Source: Anatilimnocola aggregata
GTDB lineage: Bacteria > Planctomycetota > Planctomycetia > Pirellulales > Pirellulaceae
Length of the DNA stretch: 64,000 bases
Reading direction: 5' to 3'
Assembly: GCF_007747655.1 (NCBI RefSeq)
Contig: NZ_CP036274.1
Span: forward strand, 1,054,001-1,118,000
Made by a program: the position numbers and the translations under genes. Shown here one piece after another: positions 20,293 through 29,614 of this stretch. Below the pieces are notes generated by a model. It saw nothing but the letters and a program-made list of their open reading frames with translations. It was not told the origin of the DNA and ran no database searches. Numbering within the stretch: the first letter of the stretch is position 1; every line of letters starts with the position of its first letter.

Positions 20293-20539
20293 GGGCACAT
20301 CCGTGCAAGTAAGCATCCATCGCGGCTGGCCATAAAAGTGCTTCGATCGACGAAGCGGGCGCGCAGCCATCACGCAAACAGAATCGTCCGCAACTGGCTG
20401 AGACTTGCAATCAATCCGGCCGTTGCTGGCAGACTGTCCAAGCCTGGGGTCGCAGTTTCAGCACAGGCCAAACAATGGGAACCCAGCGCTGCTGCTAGAT
20501 TCAGCATCGTCGGCAAAGTTTACCTGACCGTTCGCCCGC

Positions 20540-21508
20540 TTATACCAGGGATCGAAACGGGTCGCCGACCAGCGTGTGCAACGGGCGAGCATCGAGGCCG
20601 CGCCGCTTCAGGTCGTCCACAAAAGCCAGCGGTCCGTGAGTGCAATAGATAATCCGCGGCTGCACGCGGTCGATGCAGGCCAGCAGTTCGTTGTAGTCAG
20701 CGTGGTCGGAAAGGGGGATCGCAAAATCGGCTCCGTGAGCCTGTCGCGCACGGGGTGCATGGGCCCAACCCGTCACGACAATTGTCGAGACCTTGCCGAG
20801 ATTCCGCAGCTTGGCGGCCTTCTGCGTATAGGGTGGTACCAGGACCACATGCCCCGGCAAATACTCATCTTCATAGCGCGAGAAGTTACCCAGCGAGCAG
20901 CCACATTTTTCATAGATCTCACTCATCTCGTGTGTGAGTGGATGCTGCTGCACGGGAATGCCATGCTGCGTGAGAATGCGAGTCACCTCCTGCGACTTGC
21001 CCATTACATAGGCATGAATCACCGGAGTGCGGCCAGCGTTGAGCACCAGATTCACCGTGCGCACCAGTTGCTCGATCACTTCCTCGCGCGGCGGCAATTG
21101 ATAGCGTGGATCGCCATAGGTCGACTCCATCACCAGCACATCGGCTGGCGGCGGATTGGCCGGCGCGGCAGTTGCCGACTCAGCCAACTTGAAATCTCCC
21201 GTGTAAAGCATGCTCCCTCGTTCCGTCGCCACATGCAGCATGGCCGAGCCCAAGCAGTGTCCCGCCGCATAGGTCGTGAGTCGATGATCGCGCCACTCAA
21301 GCGGTTCGCCAATCGGCATTAAGCGCGTGCGATGATCGCCCAATCGCGCCCGGTACAGGGCCGCAGTCTCCGGCGTGCAGAAGGCCAGTTCATGCCGGGC
21401 CATGTGGTCGTTGTGCGCATGCGAAACGAACCCGCGGGGCTGCCGGCGGCATATGTCGACCGCCAGATCGAGGGCGGTGATCTTCAGTCCGTTGGTGTAA
21501 TGAAACAT
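20540..21508 (-). CDS. MBL-fold beta-CASP-like exonuclease/RNA-processing protein
   Basis: 322 aa from ATG at 21508 (MFHYTNGLKITALDLAVDIC). The metallo-beta-lactamase metal motif is SHAHNDH (HxHxDH). Further motifs are AGHCLGSAML, LYTGDFKL, the beta-CASP-like HAYVMGKSQE, and the C-terminal PLSDHADY and YCTHG, matching the layout of mRNA 3'-end processing factor/exonuclease-like MBL proteins. It is short for the class and has no KH or DNA-ligase partner next to it. A nuclease acting on nucleic acid ends in the cytoplasm is inferred. It is divergent from uppP. Confidence 0.85.
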   Translation of the reverse strand: MFHYTNGLKITALDLAVDICRRQPRGFVSHAHNDHMARHELAFCTPETAALYRARLGDHRTRLMPIGEPLEWRDHRLTTYAAGHCLGSAMLHVATERGSMLYTGDFKLAESATAAPANPPPADVLVMESTYGDPRYQLPPREEVIEQLVRTVNLVLNAGRTPVIHAYVMGKSQEVTRILTQHGIPVQQHPLTHEMSEIYEKCGCSLGNFSRYEDEYLPGHVVLVPPYTQKAAKLRNLGKVSTIVVTGWAHAPRARQAHGADFAIPLSDHADYNELLACIDRVQPRIIYCTHGPLAFVDDLKRRGLDARPLHTLVGDPFRSLV

Positions 21509-21623
21509 CACCTTCGAATATACCGGCTGGCGCGATTTTGCGGGGCAGGAGGCTGCTCCTGCCTGCCACTCGCGACGTATCGTTGAACTCTCGCGCAACA
21601 ATCACTTAATTGCCTGCTCACCG

Positions 21624-22415
21624 ATGTCATTCTCGCTCCTCATGTTGCTGGCCGTCGTTCAAGGCGTGGCCGAGTTTCTCCCAATCAGTTCGAGCGGGCA
21701 CCTGGTTGTGCTCGGGCGATGGCTGGGTGGTAGCAACGGCGAATTTCCCGACCTGAACGACGTCAACATTGTTCTGCACCTCGGCACCCTCGGATCGATC
21801 ATCGTTTTCTACCATCGCCAGATATTGCAATTGTTAACCTCCGACCGCCGCGTCATTGGGTTAATGTTCCTGGGCACACTCCCCGCAGTTTTCGTCGGCC
21901 TCCCCTTGAAGTTGCTCTTCGATGATGTCCTCAATAGCCCGCTGGTCGCTGGTTGCCTGTTTCCGCTGACCGGCTTTGCCCTGCTGTGGTCGAGTCGCCT
22001 CCAACCGGCCGAAGGCGACTATCGAGCCATGACCTGGCAAGACGCTCTCTTCATTGGCTGCTGTCAGGCGGTGGCGATTTTGCCGGGCCTCTCCCGCAGC
22101 GGAACCACCATCGCCGCGGGTCTATCCCGCAACTTGAATCGCTCCTCAGCGGCCACCTTCTCCTTTTTGCTCGCCATTCCCGCCATCCTTGGTGCTGGTG
22201 TGCTCGAAGGCTTGAGCATGTGGAAAGATGGCAAACTTCCCGAGACTCCCCTCGGCTATCTATTGATCGGAGCACTGGTCTCGTTCTTCGTCGGACTCTT
22301 CTCCGTCTGGCTTCTGAATCGCTGGCTGCAACGCGGCCGCATCCATCTCTTCGCCTGGTACTGCATCGCCCTGGGAATTGTCGTGGTGAGTTGGCAATTG
22401 GCGATCAAGTCTTGA
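21624..22415 (+). CDS. uppP: undecaprenyl-diphosphatase
   Basis: 263 aa integral membrane protein with about eight helices. Signature motifs are GVAEFLPISSSGHL near residue 14 and LPGLSRSGTTIAAGL, the two conserved catalytic regions of the UppP/BacA family. It dephosphorylates undecaprenyl diphosphate to recycle the lipid carrier for cell-wall and exopolysaccharide precursors, and gives some bacitracin tolerance when raised. Its position near the polysaccharide export genes fits a shared use of the carrier, though it lies on the other strand. Confidence 0.96.
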   Translation: MSFSLLMLLAVVQGVAEFLPISSSGHLVVLGRWLGGSNGEFPDLNDVNIVLHLGTLGSIIVFYHRQILQLLTSDRRVIGLMFLGTLPAVFVGLPLKLLFDDVLNSPLVAGCLFPLTGFALLWSSRLQPAEGDYRAMTWQDALFIGCCQAVAILPGLSRSGTTIAAGLSRNLNRSSAATFSFLLAIPAILGAGVLEGLSMWKDGKLPETPLGYLLIGALVSFFVGLFSVWLLNRWLQRGRIHLFAWYCIALGIVVVSWQLAIKS

Positions 22416-22422
22416 GTTCCAG

Positions 22423-22496
22423 AGTTCTGAGTTTTGAGACCACGCCGTTTGCGGTTAAGCTACTGATCTCGTCTCCGAACTTCAAAACTCAGAACT
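22423..22496. repeat. inverted-repeat element downstream of uppP
   Basis: Perfect 15-base arms AGTTCTGAGTTTTGA (22423-22437) and TCAAAACTCAGAACT (22482-22496) enclose 44 bases. It starts 7 bases past the uppP stop and ends 15 bases before the epimerase start, so it could end uppP transcripts or protect their 3' ends. Confidence 0.85.
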
Positions 22497-22511
22497 TAAG
22501 AACTGGTTACC

Positions 22512-23423
22512 ATGCGCGCTCTCATCACTGGTGCGACGGGTTTTGTGGGTCGTCGGTTGCTGACAAAGCTGGATCAGCCGGCCGTGGTTTTGTCTCGCAA
22601 TGCGGCCAAAGCCGAACGAACTTTGGCCAAGTTCGAGGTCACCGCCTTTGACTGGGACGCCGAAAACCAACCCGCCCCAGCCGAAGCCTTTGAAGGGGTG
22701 GATGTCATCTTTCACCTGGCTGGCGAGCCCGTTTCCGAAGGGCGGTGGACGAAGGCCAAAAAAGAACGCCTGCGCGAAAGTCGCGTGGCGGGGACTCGCA
22801 ACCTGGTCCAGACCATTACCCAATTGGCAAACAAGCCCCGTGTCCTTATTAGTGCCTCAGCGGTCGGCTATTACGGCGACCGGGGAGACGAAATTCTGAC
22901 CGAAGACGCTTCGCCACGCGAAGATTTTCTGGGCGAAATTTGTATTAGCTGGGAACGTGAATCCCACGCGGCCCGCTTGGCGGGCATTCGCGTCGTCAAT
23001 CCGCGCATCGGCATCGTCCTGGGCGAACATGGCGGTGCGATCGGCAAGATGTTGACCCCCTTCTGGCTTGGGCTCGGCAGTCCCCTCGGCAGCGGCAAGC
23101 AATACATGCCCTGGATTCACATCGACGACCTCGTCCACCAGATGCTGTTCGCCGCCGAGCGCGAGTCGATCAGCGGTCCCCTCAATGGCACCGCTCCGAA
23201 CCCGGTAACGAACCTGGAATTCACCAAAACGTTGGGCAAGGTCTTGAACCGCCCGACATTTCTCCCCGCGCCCCCCACGTTCGTCCTCAAGGCAGCCATT
23301 GGCGAGTTTGCCAACGTCCTGCTGCAATCGCAACGAGCGGTGCCCCAGAGATCGCTCGACGCCGGCTTTCATTTCCATTATCCGGATCTCGAACCGGCCC
23401 TGCGGCAAATCCTGGCGAAGTAA
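22512..23423 (+). CDS. TIGR01777-type NAD-dependent epimerase/dehydratase
   Basis: 303 aa. The N-terminus MRALITGATGFVGRRLL is the nucleotide-binding GxxGxxG of extended SDR enzymes. VDVIFHLAGEPVSEGRWT, SASAVGYYGDRGDE and PWIHIDDLVHQMLFA are typical of the YfcH/TIGR01777 group, and the C-terminal 50 residues match the DUF1731 tail (RSLDAGFHFHYPDLEPALRQIL). The catalytic YxxxK appears in altered form, as usual for this group. Substrate unknown; a cytoplasmic sugar-nucleotide or cell-division-linked role has been suggested for relatives. Confidence 0.9.
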   Translation: MRALITGATGFVGRRLLTKLDQPAVVLSRNAAKAERTLAKFEVTAFDWDAENQPAPAEAFEGVDVIFHLAGEPVSEGRWTKAKKERLRESRVAGTRNLVQTITQLANKPRVLISASAVGYYGDRGDEILTEDASPREDFLGEICISWERESHAARLAGIRVVNPRIGIVLGEHGGAIGKMLTPFWLGLGSPLGSGKQYMPWIHIDDLVHQMLFAAERESISGPLNGTAPNPVTNLEFTKTLGKVLNRPTFLPAPPTFVLKAAIGEFANVLLQSQRAVPQRSLDAGFHFHYPDLEPALRQILAK

Positions 23424-23449
23424 CGACCCTCCGCCGCTGGGGAAATTTC

Positions 23450-23752
23450 CGTTAAACGACGCGCCTCACGAAATTTCCATCATCTCGCAAGGCCTTGGCG
23501 GGTCGACATTTGAGCCACGAGCGCTCGTTCTAAGTCGTTACCGCAGGCAGGAAACGTCGTAATTCAATTTCCATATTCCTCAGCAGCTGGAAACTACACG
23601 CGGAGTCGTCGGAAACAGGAAATTTCCGTTATTCGCATTTGCCGCGAAAAGGTCCTCGATCGCCTAAACGGTTTGCTGACAACAGGTTGGGCAAGTGCCA
23701 CTCGTCCTAAGTCCTTACCAATCACTGGAAAGGTCAATTTTCAATTTCCATT
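23450..23752. repeat. cluster of five AATTTCC-type motifs
   Basis: Five related sites fit GAAATTTCC(G/A)T-A/T-AT or CAATTTCCATNATT: near 23450 (GGAAATTTCCGTTAAAC), 23469 (GAAATTTCCATCATC), 23564 (CAATTTCCATATTC), 23617 (GGAAATTTCCGTTATTC) and 23740 (TCAATTTCCATTATTG). Spacing is irregular, so they are not tandem repeats. The same motif recurs in the gap at 46734-47530. Confidence 0.6.
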
Positions 23753-23928
23753 ATTGACGTAAACAGTTGGCAAGCTAATCGCTATTAAATCTGTGCGACA
23801 AGCCACGCAAGTGACACTGTCTTCTCACCAAATTGCCAAGGAGCGCGCCAACAAGTTCGATGCGCAATCGTTGACTAGTTTGGTCACGACGCGAAAAAAT
23901 AAATTGGGCCAGCGGTCCGTAATCAGGA

Positions 23929-24094
23929 GACCCGAAGCGTCAGCGAGGTGAGCGAACGGGAGGTGCAGAACTCAATTGCGTCGTATTTCGTTCGATCGAC
24001 GCTCGTAGTGAATCCCCGGCTGCCAGAACGAATGGCCCACCGTCGACCACAATTCAAAGCGGCGAAGAGCACTTTCCTCGCTGACGCTTCGGTC
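23929..24094. repeat. inverted-repeat element (CCGAAGCGTCAGCGAGG type)
   Basis: The left arm at 23929-23948 and right arm at 24076-24094 are complementary except for one extra C; the core is CCGAAGCGTCAGCGAGG. The arms enclose 127 non-coding bases and end 11 bases from the stop of the next minus gene. The arms resemble those of the element at 28659-28810. Confidence 0.8.
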
Positions 24095-24104
24095 CACCTA
24101 AAAA

Positions 24105-24365
24105 TCAATCGTCCGACTGATCGCGCCCCTGGCGGTAGACACGTTCGAACAGCCAGCCCCAGAGGAGGTATTGCAGGCCGATGACCACGAAGACGACAAA
24201 GCCCAGCAGGATCACCGGGCCAAACAAGCCGAGCGTCAGGAATGTCAGCAGCGTCATGCACAGCAGCAGGGCAATGCCCACCAGCACCAGGCTCCAATAC
24301 GAGGTGCGCGGTTTGTCGCCGAAGTCGGGGGACGGCGGCAGGGGTGGAACCGGTTTGGGTGACAT
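24105..24365 (-). CDS. small two-helix membrane protein
   Basis: 86 aa. A Pro-rich cytoplasmic start (MSPKPVPPLPPSPDFGDKPR) is followed by two hydrophobic helices (about 23-46 and 48-72) and a charged end (FERVYRQGRDQSDD). The family is not recognised. The clean membrane topology and frame length support a real gene. It runs on the minus strand and ends just before the inverted-repeat element. Confidence 0.65.
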   Translation of the reverse strand: MSPKPVPPLPPSPDFGDKPRTSYWSLVLVGIALLLCMTLLTFLTLGLFGPVILLGFVVFVVIGLQYLLWGWLFERVYRQGRDQSDD

Positions 24366-24473
24366 AGCAATAGCTCGTGCGCGCGGAACAGAACTCGCTC
24401 CTATTATAGCGACCAGTCACTCGCCGGGCTGAAGCTGCGGGTTTAGGGTCGTGGTTTACTTTGAATTCTTGGC

Positions 24474-24698
24474 TTACCGGAGCTTGCTCCACCATGCCCG
24501 ACCAAAGGCTTCCAGGTAAACCTCAATAGTATGCCCTGGACATCTTCGCTCAAGCTCGCGGGCTAGCGCGAATTGGCTGCCAATCGGTGCTGATTTCAAC
24601 TCGGGAATATGATCCCACTTTCCGGCTACAACCTCATCGGCAAGGCGTTCCGCTTTACTGGCCAAATCTAGTCGCGCTAACCGCTTCTTTTTGGTCAT
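24474..24698 (-). CDS. small hypothetical protein
   Basis: 74 aa: a basic start (MTKKKRLARLDLASKAERL), then a compact mixed helical sequence ending YLEAFGRAWWSKLR. No signal peptide or membrane helix. No strong ribosome site precedes the ATG. The residue composition looks like a folded protein rather than a shadow frame, but I do not recognise it. Confidence 0.5.
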   Translation of the reverse strand: MTKKKRLARLDLASKAERLADEVVAGKWDHIPELKSAPIGSQFALARELERRCPGHTIEVYLEAFGRAWWSKLR

Positions 24699-24808
24699 CG
24701 TGACCTAGCTCTTCTTTGCTGGCAGGTACTTGGTCAGCCGTTCGCCAAGTTTCTACTCTTCGGCCCAATTCTGGCGGAGCGTTTGAGCGTGGGGGTAGAA
24801 TTTCTGGA

Positions 24809-25018
24809 ATGAAATTCACGCTGCGAGATTTGTTCTGGCTAATCCTGGTAACTGCTATTGCATGTTGCTGGTTGATTGACCGACGAGACGGACGGGCTCA
24901 CGAGCAGGCGACACGACACAAGTTTGAGGTAGCTCAACAGAGGGTTGCCGATCTAGAGCGGATTGTGAACGGACTTGGCGGAAGCAGGATACTGCCAAAG
25001 ACCCGGGTGGCCGACTGA
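24809..25018 (+). CDS. small planctomycete membrane protein (FTLRDLFWL family)
   Basis: 69 aa from ATG at 24809 (MKFTLRDLFWLILVTAIACC), a start and first-helix pattern seen repeatedly in small planctomycete proteins. One membrane helix (about 8-23) is followed by a charged heptad-like helix (HKFEVAQQRVADLERIVNGL), so a short membrane-anchored coiled coil is likely. Upstream in-frame codons are not preceded by a ribosome site. Function unknown. Confidence 0.65.
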   Translation: MKFTLRDLFWLILVTAIACCWLIDRRDGRAHEQATRHKFEVAQQRVADLERIVNGLGGSRILPKTRVAD

Positions 25019-25063
25019 CCGTCTCTAGCTGCCGGTAACGCGCCGTTTTCTATCTCCCACCCG

Positions 25064-28024
25064 CTACTTCTTCAAAAACGCCTTGTCGTCCGCTTTGCCA
25101 GCAGCGCGCATGTACGCAACCATGTCGAGGATTTCTTCTTTGGTCAGCGTGTTGATCAGCCCTTGCGGCATTTCCGAAACGCTCGACTTCTGCCGCTCTT
25201 CGATGTCGCTCTTCTTTACGACGGTCATTTCGCGGGCAAACGGATCGGTTCGAATCGTGATCTGCTGGTCGTCTTCGCCCACAATGCGGCCAGCGATCAC
25301 TTCGCCCCCGGTCGTCGCCACGATGGAGCTTTGATACTGATCGGAAATGACCTTGCTGGGGACCACAACCGCTTCGAGGATGTACTGCGCATTGAAGCGA
25401 TTCCCCACGCCGGTGATATCGGGCCCCGTGTCCCCCCCTTCGCCATTGAAGCGATGGCACTTGTAGCACTGAGCAGCTTGATAGGCGGCCTTCCCCTTTT
25501 CGAAGTTGCGGCCCGTATCGACTTGGGCAAGCATTTCTTGCACGTCTTCCATCTGCCAGTTGTGAATGAACTGGCGCGTGGTCTCGAGCTTCACCGCTTC
25601 GACTTTGGTTTTGTCTTCGATGACGTCCTTCAGTGCCAGGCGATCGGCATCGGGCAATTTCCTGGCCGCATCGTCGCGAATGCGAATCAAAAACTTCTTA
25701 AAGCTGGCACCGCCCCGATAGGTTTGCTCGGCCAGATTGAGCCAACCGAAGTAGGCCCGCCGCTGTTCGTTGTTCAGCAAATGAGCAACGTTGCGCAGCG
25801 CGAGGACATAGTAGAGCTGATCTTCCTGCGTCTGGCTGGCGGCGAGCAGCTTCATCGATGGCTCACCGACGCCGGGGAATTCGAGATAAACGAGCAAGGC
25901 GCAGAGCTCGCGATTGACGAACTCGTTTTGATGGGGATAGAGCCCCTTCAGTCGGTCGGCGACCTTCGCCGCCACCGCAGCATCCGGCTTCCCTTGGCGA
26001 ATGAACGTCAAGCCATACGCGCGAGTCGCGGCGAGGAGTTGCTCTTCCGACATTCGCTCCAGCGGCAAGCTGTTGAGCTTGTCGATCATCTTCGGCTGCA
26101 GCGCCGCGTCGCCAGTGCGAGCGAGCGCCACCAGCAGTTGAATTGCCGCCGTCAGCCTCGTTTCGGCAAATGCCTGCTCTTGCCACTGGCTCAGCGGCTG
26201 ATGTTCCACGGCCACGCGGGCCGCATAGCGAATGGCGCGATCGCTGGAGTTGAGCTGTGGCCAGGCCGTTTCGAGCGCCTTCTCACCTTGCTTACCGTGA
26301 AAACTCTCCAGCTTACGGCGCAGCTCGCGAGCGGCCAGCGCTTTGTCGTTCTGCTCAGCTGCGACAGGCGCGGTCGATTCACTACCCGTGTACTTCACAC
26401 GATAAATGCCCGACTGGGTACCGCGGCCACCAATCGAAAAATAAATGCAGCCATCGGGATGGACGCAAATGTCCGTCACGGGCAGCGGCCTCCCTTGCAC
26501 AAAGGGCTCGAAGGTGCCGGTGTAGGTGCCACCGGTCGGCGTCATGTGTACTGCGTAAATCTTGCCGTACGTCCAATCGTTAATGAACAGTGCTCGCTGA
26601 TACTTGGCCGGGAACTTGGCACCCGTGCCGAACTCCACGCCTGTCGGCGAACCCATGCCAATGTTGACGACCGCGCCCAAGCTATCGGTCGAGTACTCGG
26701 GCCATTTGCCGGTGCCATTGCGCCAACCATATTCCCCTGCGCTCACGCAGTGATTCACGCGCGTGGGGCGATACCAGGGAGTTCCCGTGTCCCATTCCAT
26801 ATCGCTGTCGAAGGTGAAGACTTCGCCGTCGGTGTTAAAGGCGATGTCGTACGAATTGCGCAGCCCGGCGCAGAGAACTTCCCAGCCCGTGCCGTCGATG
26901 TTCACGCGCGAGACCCAGCCGCCGGGAGCCATGACCGTGGGGTCGTGGCCGCCACCATCGGGATTGCGCGGCAGGAGCAAGTCTTCTGCCCAATTGCGAT
27001 GGGGCGAGTTCTGCTCGCTCTCTGCGGGAATCTTGGTGAAGTTGCCAGCGACAACATACAGCTTGCCATCGGGACCAAGTCGTACGGCATGCGGACCATG
27101 CTCGCCGCCACCTTGGAATTTCTTCATCAGCTCGACGGTGTCCCACTCGTCGTTGTTGTCCTTATCGGTGATTCGATAGAGCCCCGCTCCTTGCGCGGCA
27201 TTTCCATTCACCACGACATATAACTTGTCTTGCACACAGAGCAGGCCTTGCGCCTGGCCAATCGGCACACTCAATTTTTCGACCTTGGTCTCGTCGCTGG
27301 TTTGGCCTGGTGTCACGCGATAGAGCGAGCCACCTTGATCGGACGTAATCAGCCGTCCCTTGGTGTCGACCGTCATCGATACCCAACTTCCTTGTTCCCC
27401 CTTGGGAACCGAGTAGACAAGCTCGACCTCGAAACTGGGCAGCGTTTGAATTGCGGTCGGTGCCGTGGCCTGTTGCGTGGCAGGGCGAGCACCTGCCCAG
27501 GCAATGGCAGCCCAGGGAGCAATGCCCAACTTGCCGAGGCTCTGGGCCGGCTTCCAGGCTTTATCGTCGAAGGTGAGTTGCTGCCAGCCATCGGAAGGTT
27601 CGCTGGCGCTGAACCAGCTGCGGTCGGTTGGCACCCGCTGCGTGCTGCCGTCCTTGTACTTCACTACCAATTCGCCCAGCATGCCTGCGGGACCACCTTC
27701 GTTGCGGCAACGGAGCGCGACGATATTCTTGCCCTTGGTCAAATGCTTGAGGACGTTCTCGCTAACGGGCTGTTCCCACGTGTTGTGTTCGACGCAATGC
27801 TTCGCATTGACGAACAGCGTGAAGACGTTGTCGCACGAGCCGGTGAACACGGCCGCAGCGGGAACCTCTTTCAAATCGAACGTCTTGCGAAAGAAGGCCA
27901 TTTCCCCTTCGCCGGGCTTCTTCGTCGCCCAGATCCACTCGGGAACCGCGTCGGCTGCGTGAGCAGTGGTGGTGAAGAGCAGTGCGAGCAGACAAATTGC
28001 GGTGAGGGGGACCGAACATCGCAT
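25064..28024 (-). CDS. PVC-type membrane-bound dehydrogenase with C-terminal cytochrome c
   Basis: 986 aa with a signal peptide (MRCSVPLTAICLLALLFTTTAHA). Residues about 28-165 form a galactose-binding-like beta-sandwich. About 190-560 is a glucose/sorbosone-dehydrogenase-like propeller (GPDGKLYVVAGNFTKIP; WDTGTPWYRPTRVNH; FINDWTYGKIYAV). About 570-800 is helical. The tail (about 830-986) has the heme site C853-Y-K-C856-H857 followed by the DxTGVGNRFNAQYILEAVVVPSK segment typical of planctomycete heme-binding domains. It is probably periplasmic, oxidising a sugar-like substrate and passing electrons to heme. It is divergent from the peroxiredoxin gene. Substrate unknown. Confidence 0.88.
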   Translation of the reverse strand: MRCSVPLTAICLLALLFTTTAHAADAVPEWIWATKKPGEGEMAFFRKTFDLKEVPAAAVFTGSCDNVFTLFVNAKHCVEHNTWEQPVSENVLKHLTKGKNIVALRCRNEGGPAGMLGELVVKYKDGSTQRVPTDRSWFSASEPSDGWQQLTFDDKAWKPAQSLGKLGIAPWAAIAWAGARPATQQATAPTAIQTLPSFEVELVYSVPKGEQGSWVSMTVDTKGRLITSDQGGSLYRVTPGQTSDETKVEKLSVPIGQAQGLLCVQDKLYVVVNGNAAQGAGLYRITDKDNNDEWDTVELMKKFQGGGEHGPHAVRLGPDGKLYVVAGNFTKIPAESEQNSPHRNWAEDLLLPRNPDGGGHDPTVMAPGGWVSRVNIDGTGWEVLCAGLRNSYDIAFNTDGEVFTFDSDMEWDTGTPWYRPTRVNHCVSAGEYGWRNGTGKWPEYSTDSLGAVVNIGMGSPTGVEFGTGAKFPAKYQRALFINDWTYGKIYAVHMTPTGGTYTGTFEPFVQGRPLPVTDICVHPDGCIYFSIGGRGTQSGIYRVKYTGSESTAPVAAEQNDKALAARELRRKLESFHGKQGEKALETAWPQLNSSDRAIRYAARVAVEHQPLSQWQEQAFAETRLTAAIQLLVALARTGDAALQPKMIDKLNSLPLERMSEEQLLAATRAYGLTFIRQGKPDAAVAAKVADRLKGLYPHQNEFVNRELCALLVYLEFPGVGEPSMKLLAASQTQEDQLYYVLALRNVAHLLNNEQRRAYFGWLNLAEQTYRGGASFKKFLIRIRDDAARKLPDADRLALKDVIEDKTKVEAVKLETTRQFIHNWQMEDVQEMLAQVDTGRNFEKGKAAYQAAQCYKCHRFNGEGGDTGPDITGVGNRFNAQYILEAVVVPSKVISDQYQSSIVATTGGEVIAGRIVGEDDQQITIRTDPFAREMTVVKKSDIEERQKSSVSEMPQGLINTLTKEEILDMVAYMRAAGKADDKAFLKK

Positions 28025-28169
28025 GGGCGTGAACTCCGCCGAGAGTTTTTAGGTGGGATAGCCCTGTAGTATAGATAGCTGCCGGGCCATTGCCAGCAGC
28101 ATCGCGGGGCAGGGACAATGGCCTGGCGAGAACTCATTCACCAGCAGTTGACGGACGAAAGTAACCAGC

Positions 28170-28637
28170 ATGGCAGCCATTCAAGTCGGCGATCGCGCGC
28201 CCGAGTTCTCGGGTGTCGCTCAGTCAGGGGAGCTCGTTTCGCTGGCCGACTATCTGGGGAAGCAGATCATTGTTCTCTACTTTTATCCACGCGATAACAC
28301 CCCGGTTTGCACCGCGCAGGCCTGCGCCTTTCGCGATGCCTATCAAGACTTTCAACAAGCAGGTGCGGTGGTGATCGGTGTGAGCAGTGACTCGCTCGAG
28401 CGGCATCAGGATTTTGCCCAGGGCCAGCGCTTACCCTTTCTACTCCTCAGCGATGAAGATGGTTCGCTGCGTAAGGCCTATGGCGTGCCGAAAACGCTGG
28501 GCTTATTGCCCGGGCGAGTGACGTATGTCATCGATAAACAGGGAATCGTTCGCCAGGTCTTCAACTCCCAGTTCTTCGGCGGCAAACATGTGACCAGCGC
28601 GCTGGCAATGGTGAAGCAGCTGGTGGCTGAGGGATAG
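28170..28637 (+). CDS. Bcp-type peroxiredoxin
   Basis: 155 aa. Atypical two-Cys thioredoxin-fold peroxidase: peroxidatic C47 and likely resolving C52 in TPVCTAQACAFRD, the spacing of Bcp/PrxQ enzymes. FYPRDNTP and the later FLLLSDEDGSLRKAYGV are also conserved. It reduces hydroperoxides in the cytoplasm using thioredoxin. Length is normal. No redox regulator is adjacent. Confidence 0.93.
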   Translation: MAAIQVGDRAPEFSGVAQSGELVSLADYLGKQIIVLYFYPRDNTPVCTAQACAFRDAYQDFQQAGAVVIGVSSDSLERHQDFAQGQRLPFLLLSDEDGSLRKAYGVPKTLGLLPGRVTYVIDKQGIVRQVFNSQFFGGKHVTSALAMVKQLVAEG

Positions 28638-28658
28638 CGACTGGCATTTCCTCAAGTA

Positions 28659-28810
28659 GCCCGACGCGTTAGCGAGGGAGAATTCTCTCCCAGGTTCTAA
28701 TGCCGTGGACGTGGATTCACTCGAACGTCTTCCGACACCGGCGCACAAGAACTTCACGTTTCAACAAGCAAGAACGAGAGGCAGAGTGTTCCCTCGCTAA
28801 CGCGTCGGGC
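28659..28810. repeat. inverted-repeat element (CCGACGCGTTAGCGAGGG type)
   Basis: Perfect 21-base arms at 28659-28679 and 28790-28810, core CCGACGCGTTAGCGAGGG, enclose 110 non-coding bases. It fills most of the convergent gap between the peroxiredoxin gene and the secreted-protein gene. It is related to the arms at 23929 and 24076. Confidence 0.9.
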
Positions 28811-28825
28811 CATGTAGACGAAGGA

Positions 28826-29344
28826 CTACCAGATCGAATACGTATCGACGGCGGATTCCAGCTTGCCGGTCCAAACACCGTGAGTAACCGACTCGCGGTC
28901 GGGATTCGTCTGATAAACGCCCCGCAACTTGAGCTTGGTCGGTTTCGCGCCGGGCTTGGCCTGCGGCGGATTTTCCCAGATATCGCGTGCGGAGAAGTTA
29001 ACGTTCAGCACGTAGGTATCGCCCGGCTTAAGTTCCAGCCAATCGGGAACATTCTTGGCCCAATCGCGAGCTTTCTTTTTGATCGGCGTGGCTGTTCCAT
29101 CCGCGGCAATTTCTTCGAACGAGAGATTGTCGTAGCCCCAAGCGTAACGGTCGGTCCAGAGCCTGATGGGCTGGTCCGAAACATTCTTCACCAGCACATG
29201 AAAGTGGTCGCCGTCGGTATTGAGCGAACGGTGATGGTGATGCACTGGAACGGCGATCTTGAGTTCCAACCTCGGCGGAGGATCTTCCCCCCGCAGCGAA
29301 ACGGCACCAAAGGCGACAAGTGTGAACAGCAGTAGGAATCGCAT
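28826..29344 (-). CDS. secreted protein of unknown function
   Basis: 172 aa with a signal peptide (MRFLLLFTLVAFGAVSLRG). The mature part begins with a His cluster (VPVHHHHRSLNTDGDHFHV) and is otherwise beta-rich (VLVKNVSDQPIRLWTDRYAWG; WLELKPGDTYVLNVNFSARD), like a single immunoglobulin-type sandwich. The His cluster could bind metal, which is speculation. A periplasmic or extracellular location is expected. Confidence 0.7.
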   Translation of the reverse strand: MRFLLLFTLVAFGAVSLRGEDPPPRLELKIAVPVHHHHRSLNTDGDHFHVLVKNVSDQPIRLWTDRYAWGYDNLSFEEIAADGTATPIKKKARDWAKNVPDWLELKPGDTYVLNVNFSARDIWENPPQAKPGAKPTKLKLRGVYQTNPDRESVTHGVWTGKLESAVDTYSIW

Positions 29345-29614
29345 GAATCAGTGCTCTGCGAATGGGGTGATGGAAAAATCGAGCAACATCCTAGACGACG
29401 AACTCTCCACTTCGGTTTTCTCCAGAAAATCTTGTTCGGCTTGCCCGCTTTCAGAGCTTATTCACAACGAGCAGCGTCGAGGCTGCGCGGCAGAGCTGCC
29501 GCTGGCGACCGGCCCGCTTCCGCCTATGATGCATTACGCATGCCTGACACCAGTCGCGATTTTCCCCCGCACGCTGCTGCCGCGATTTACTGACTTGCGA
29601 TTCGAAGGCGGACC

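Larger units (their letters stand above)
23424..24104. other. 681-base convergent gap with two repeat families
   Basis: The gap lies between the 3' ends of the epimerase (+) and a small membrane protein gene (-). No frame in it is supported. The left half carries five copies of an AATTTCC motif (23450-23750). The right end is bounded by an inverted repeat (23929-24094). AT-rich single-copy sequence lies between. Confidence 0.7.
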
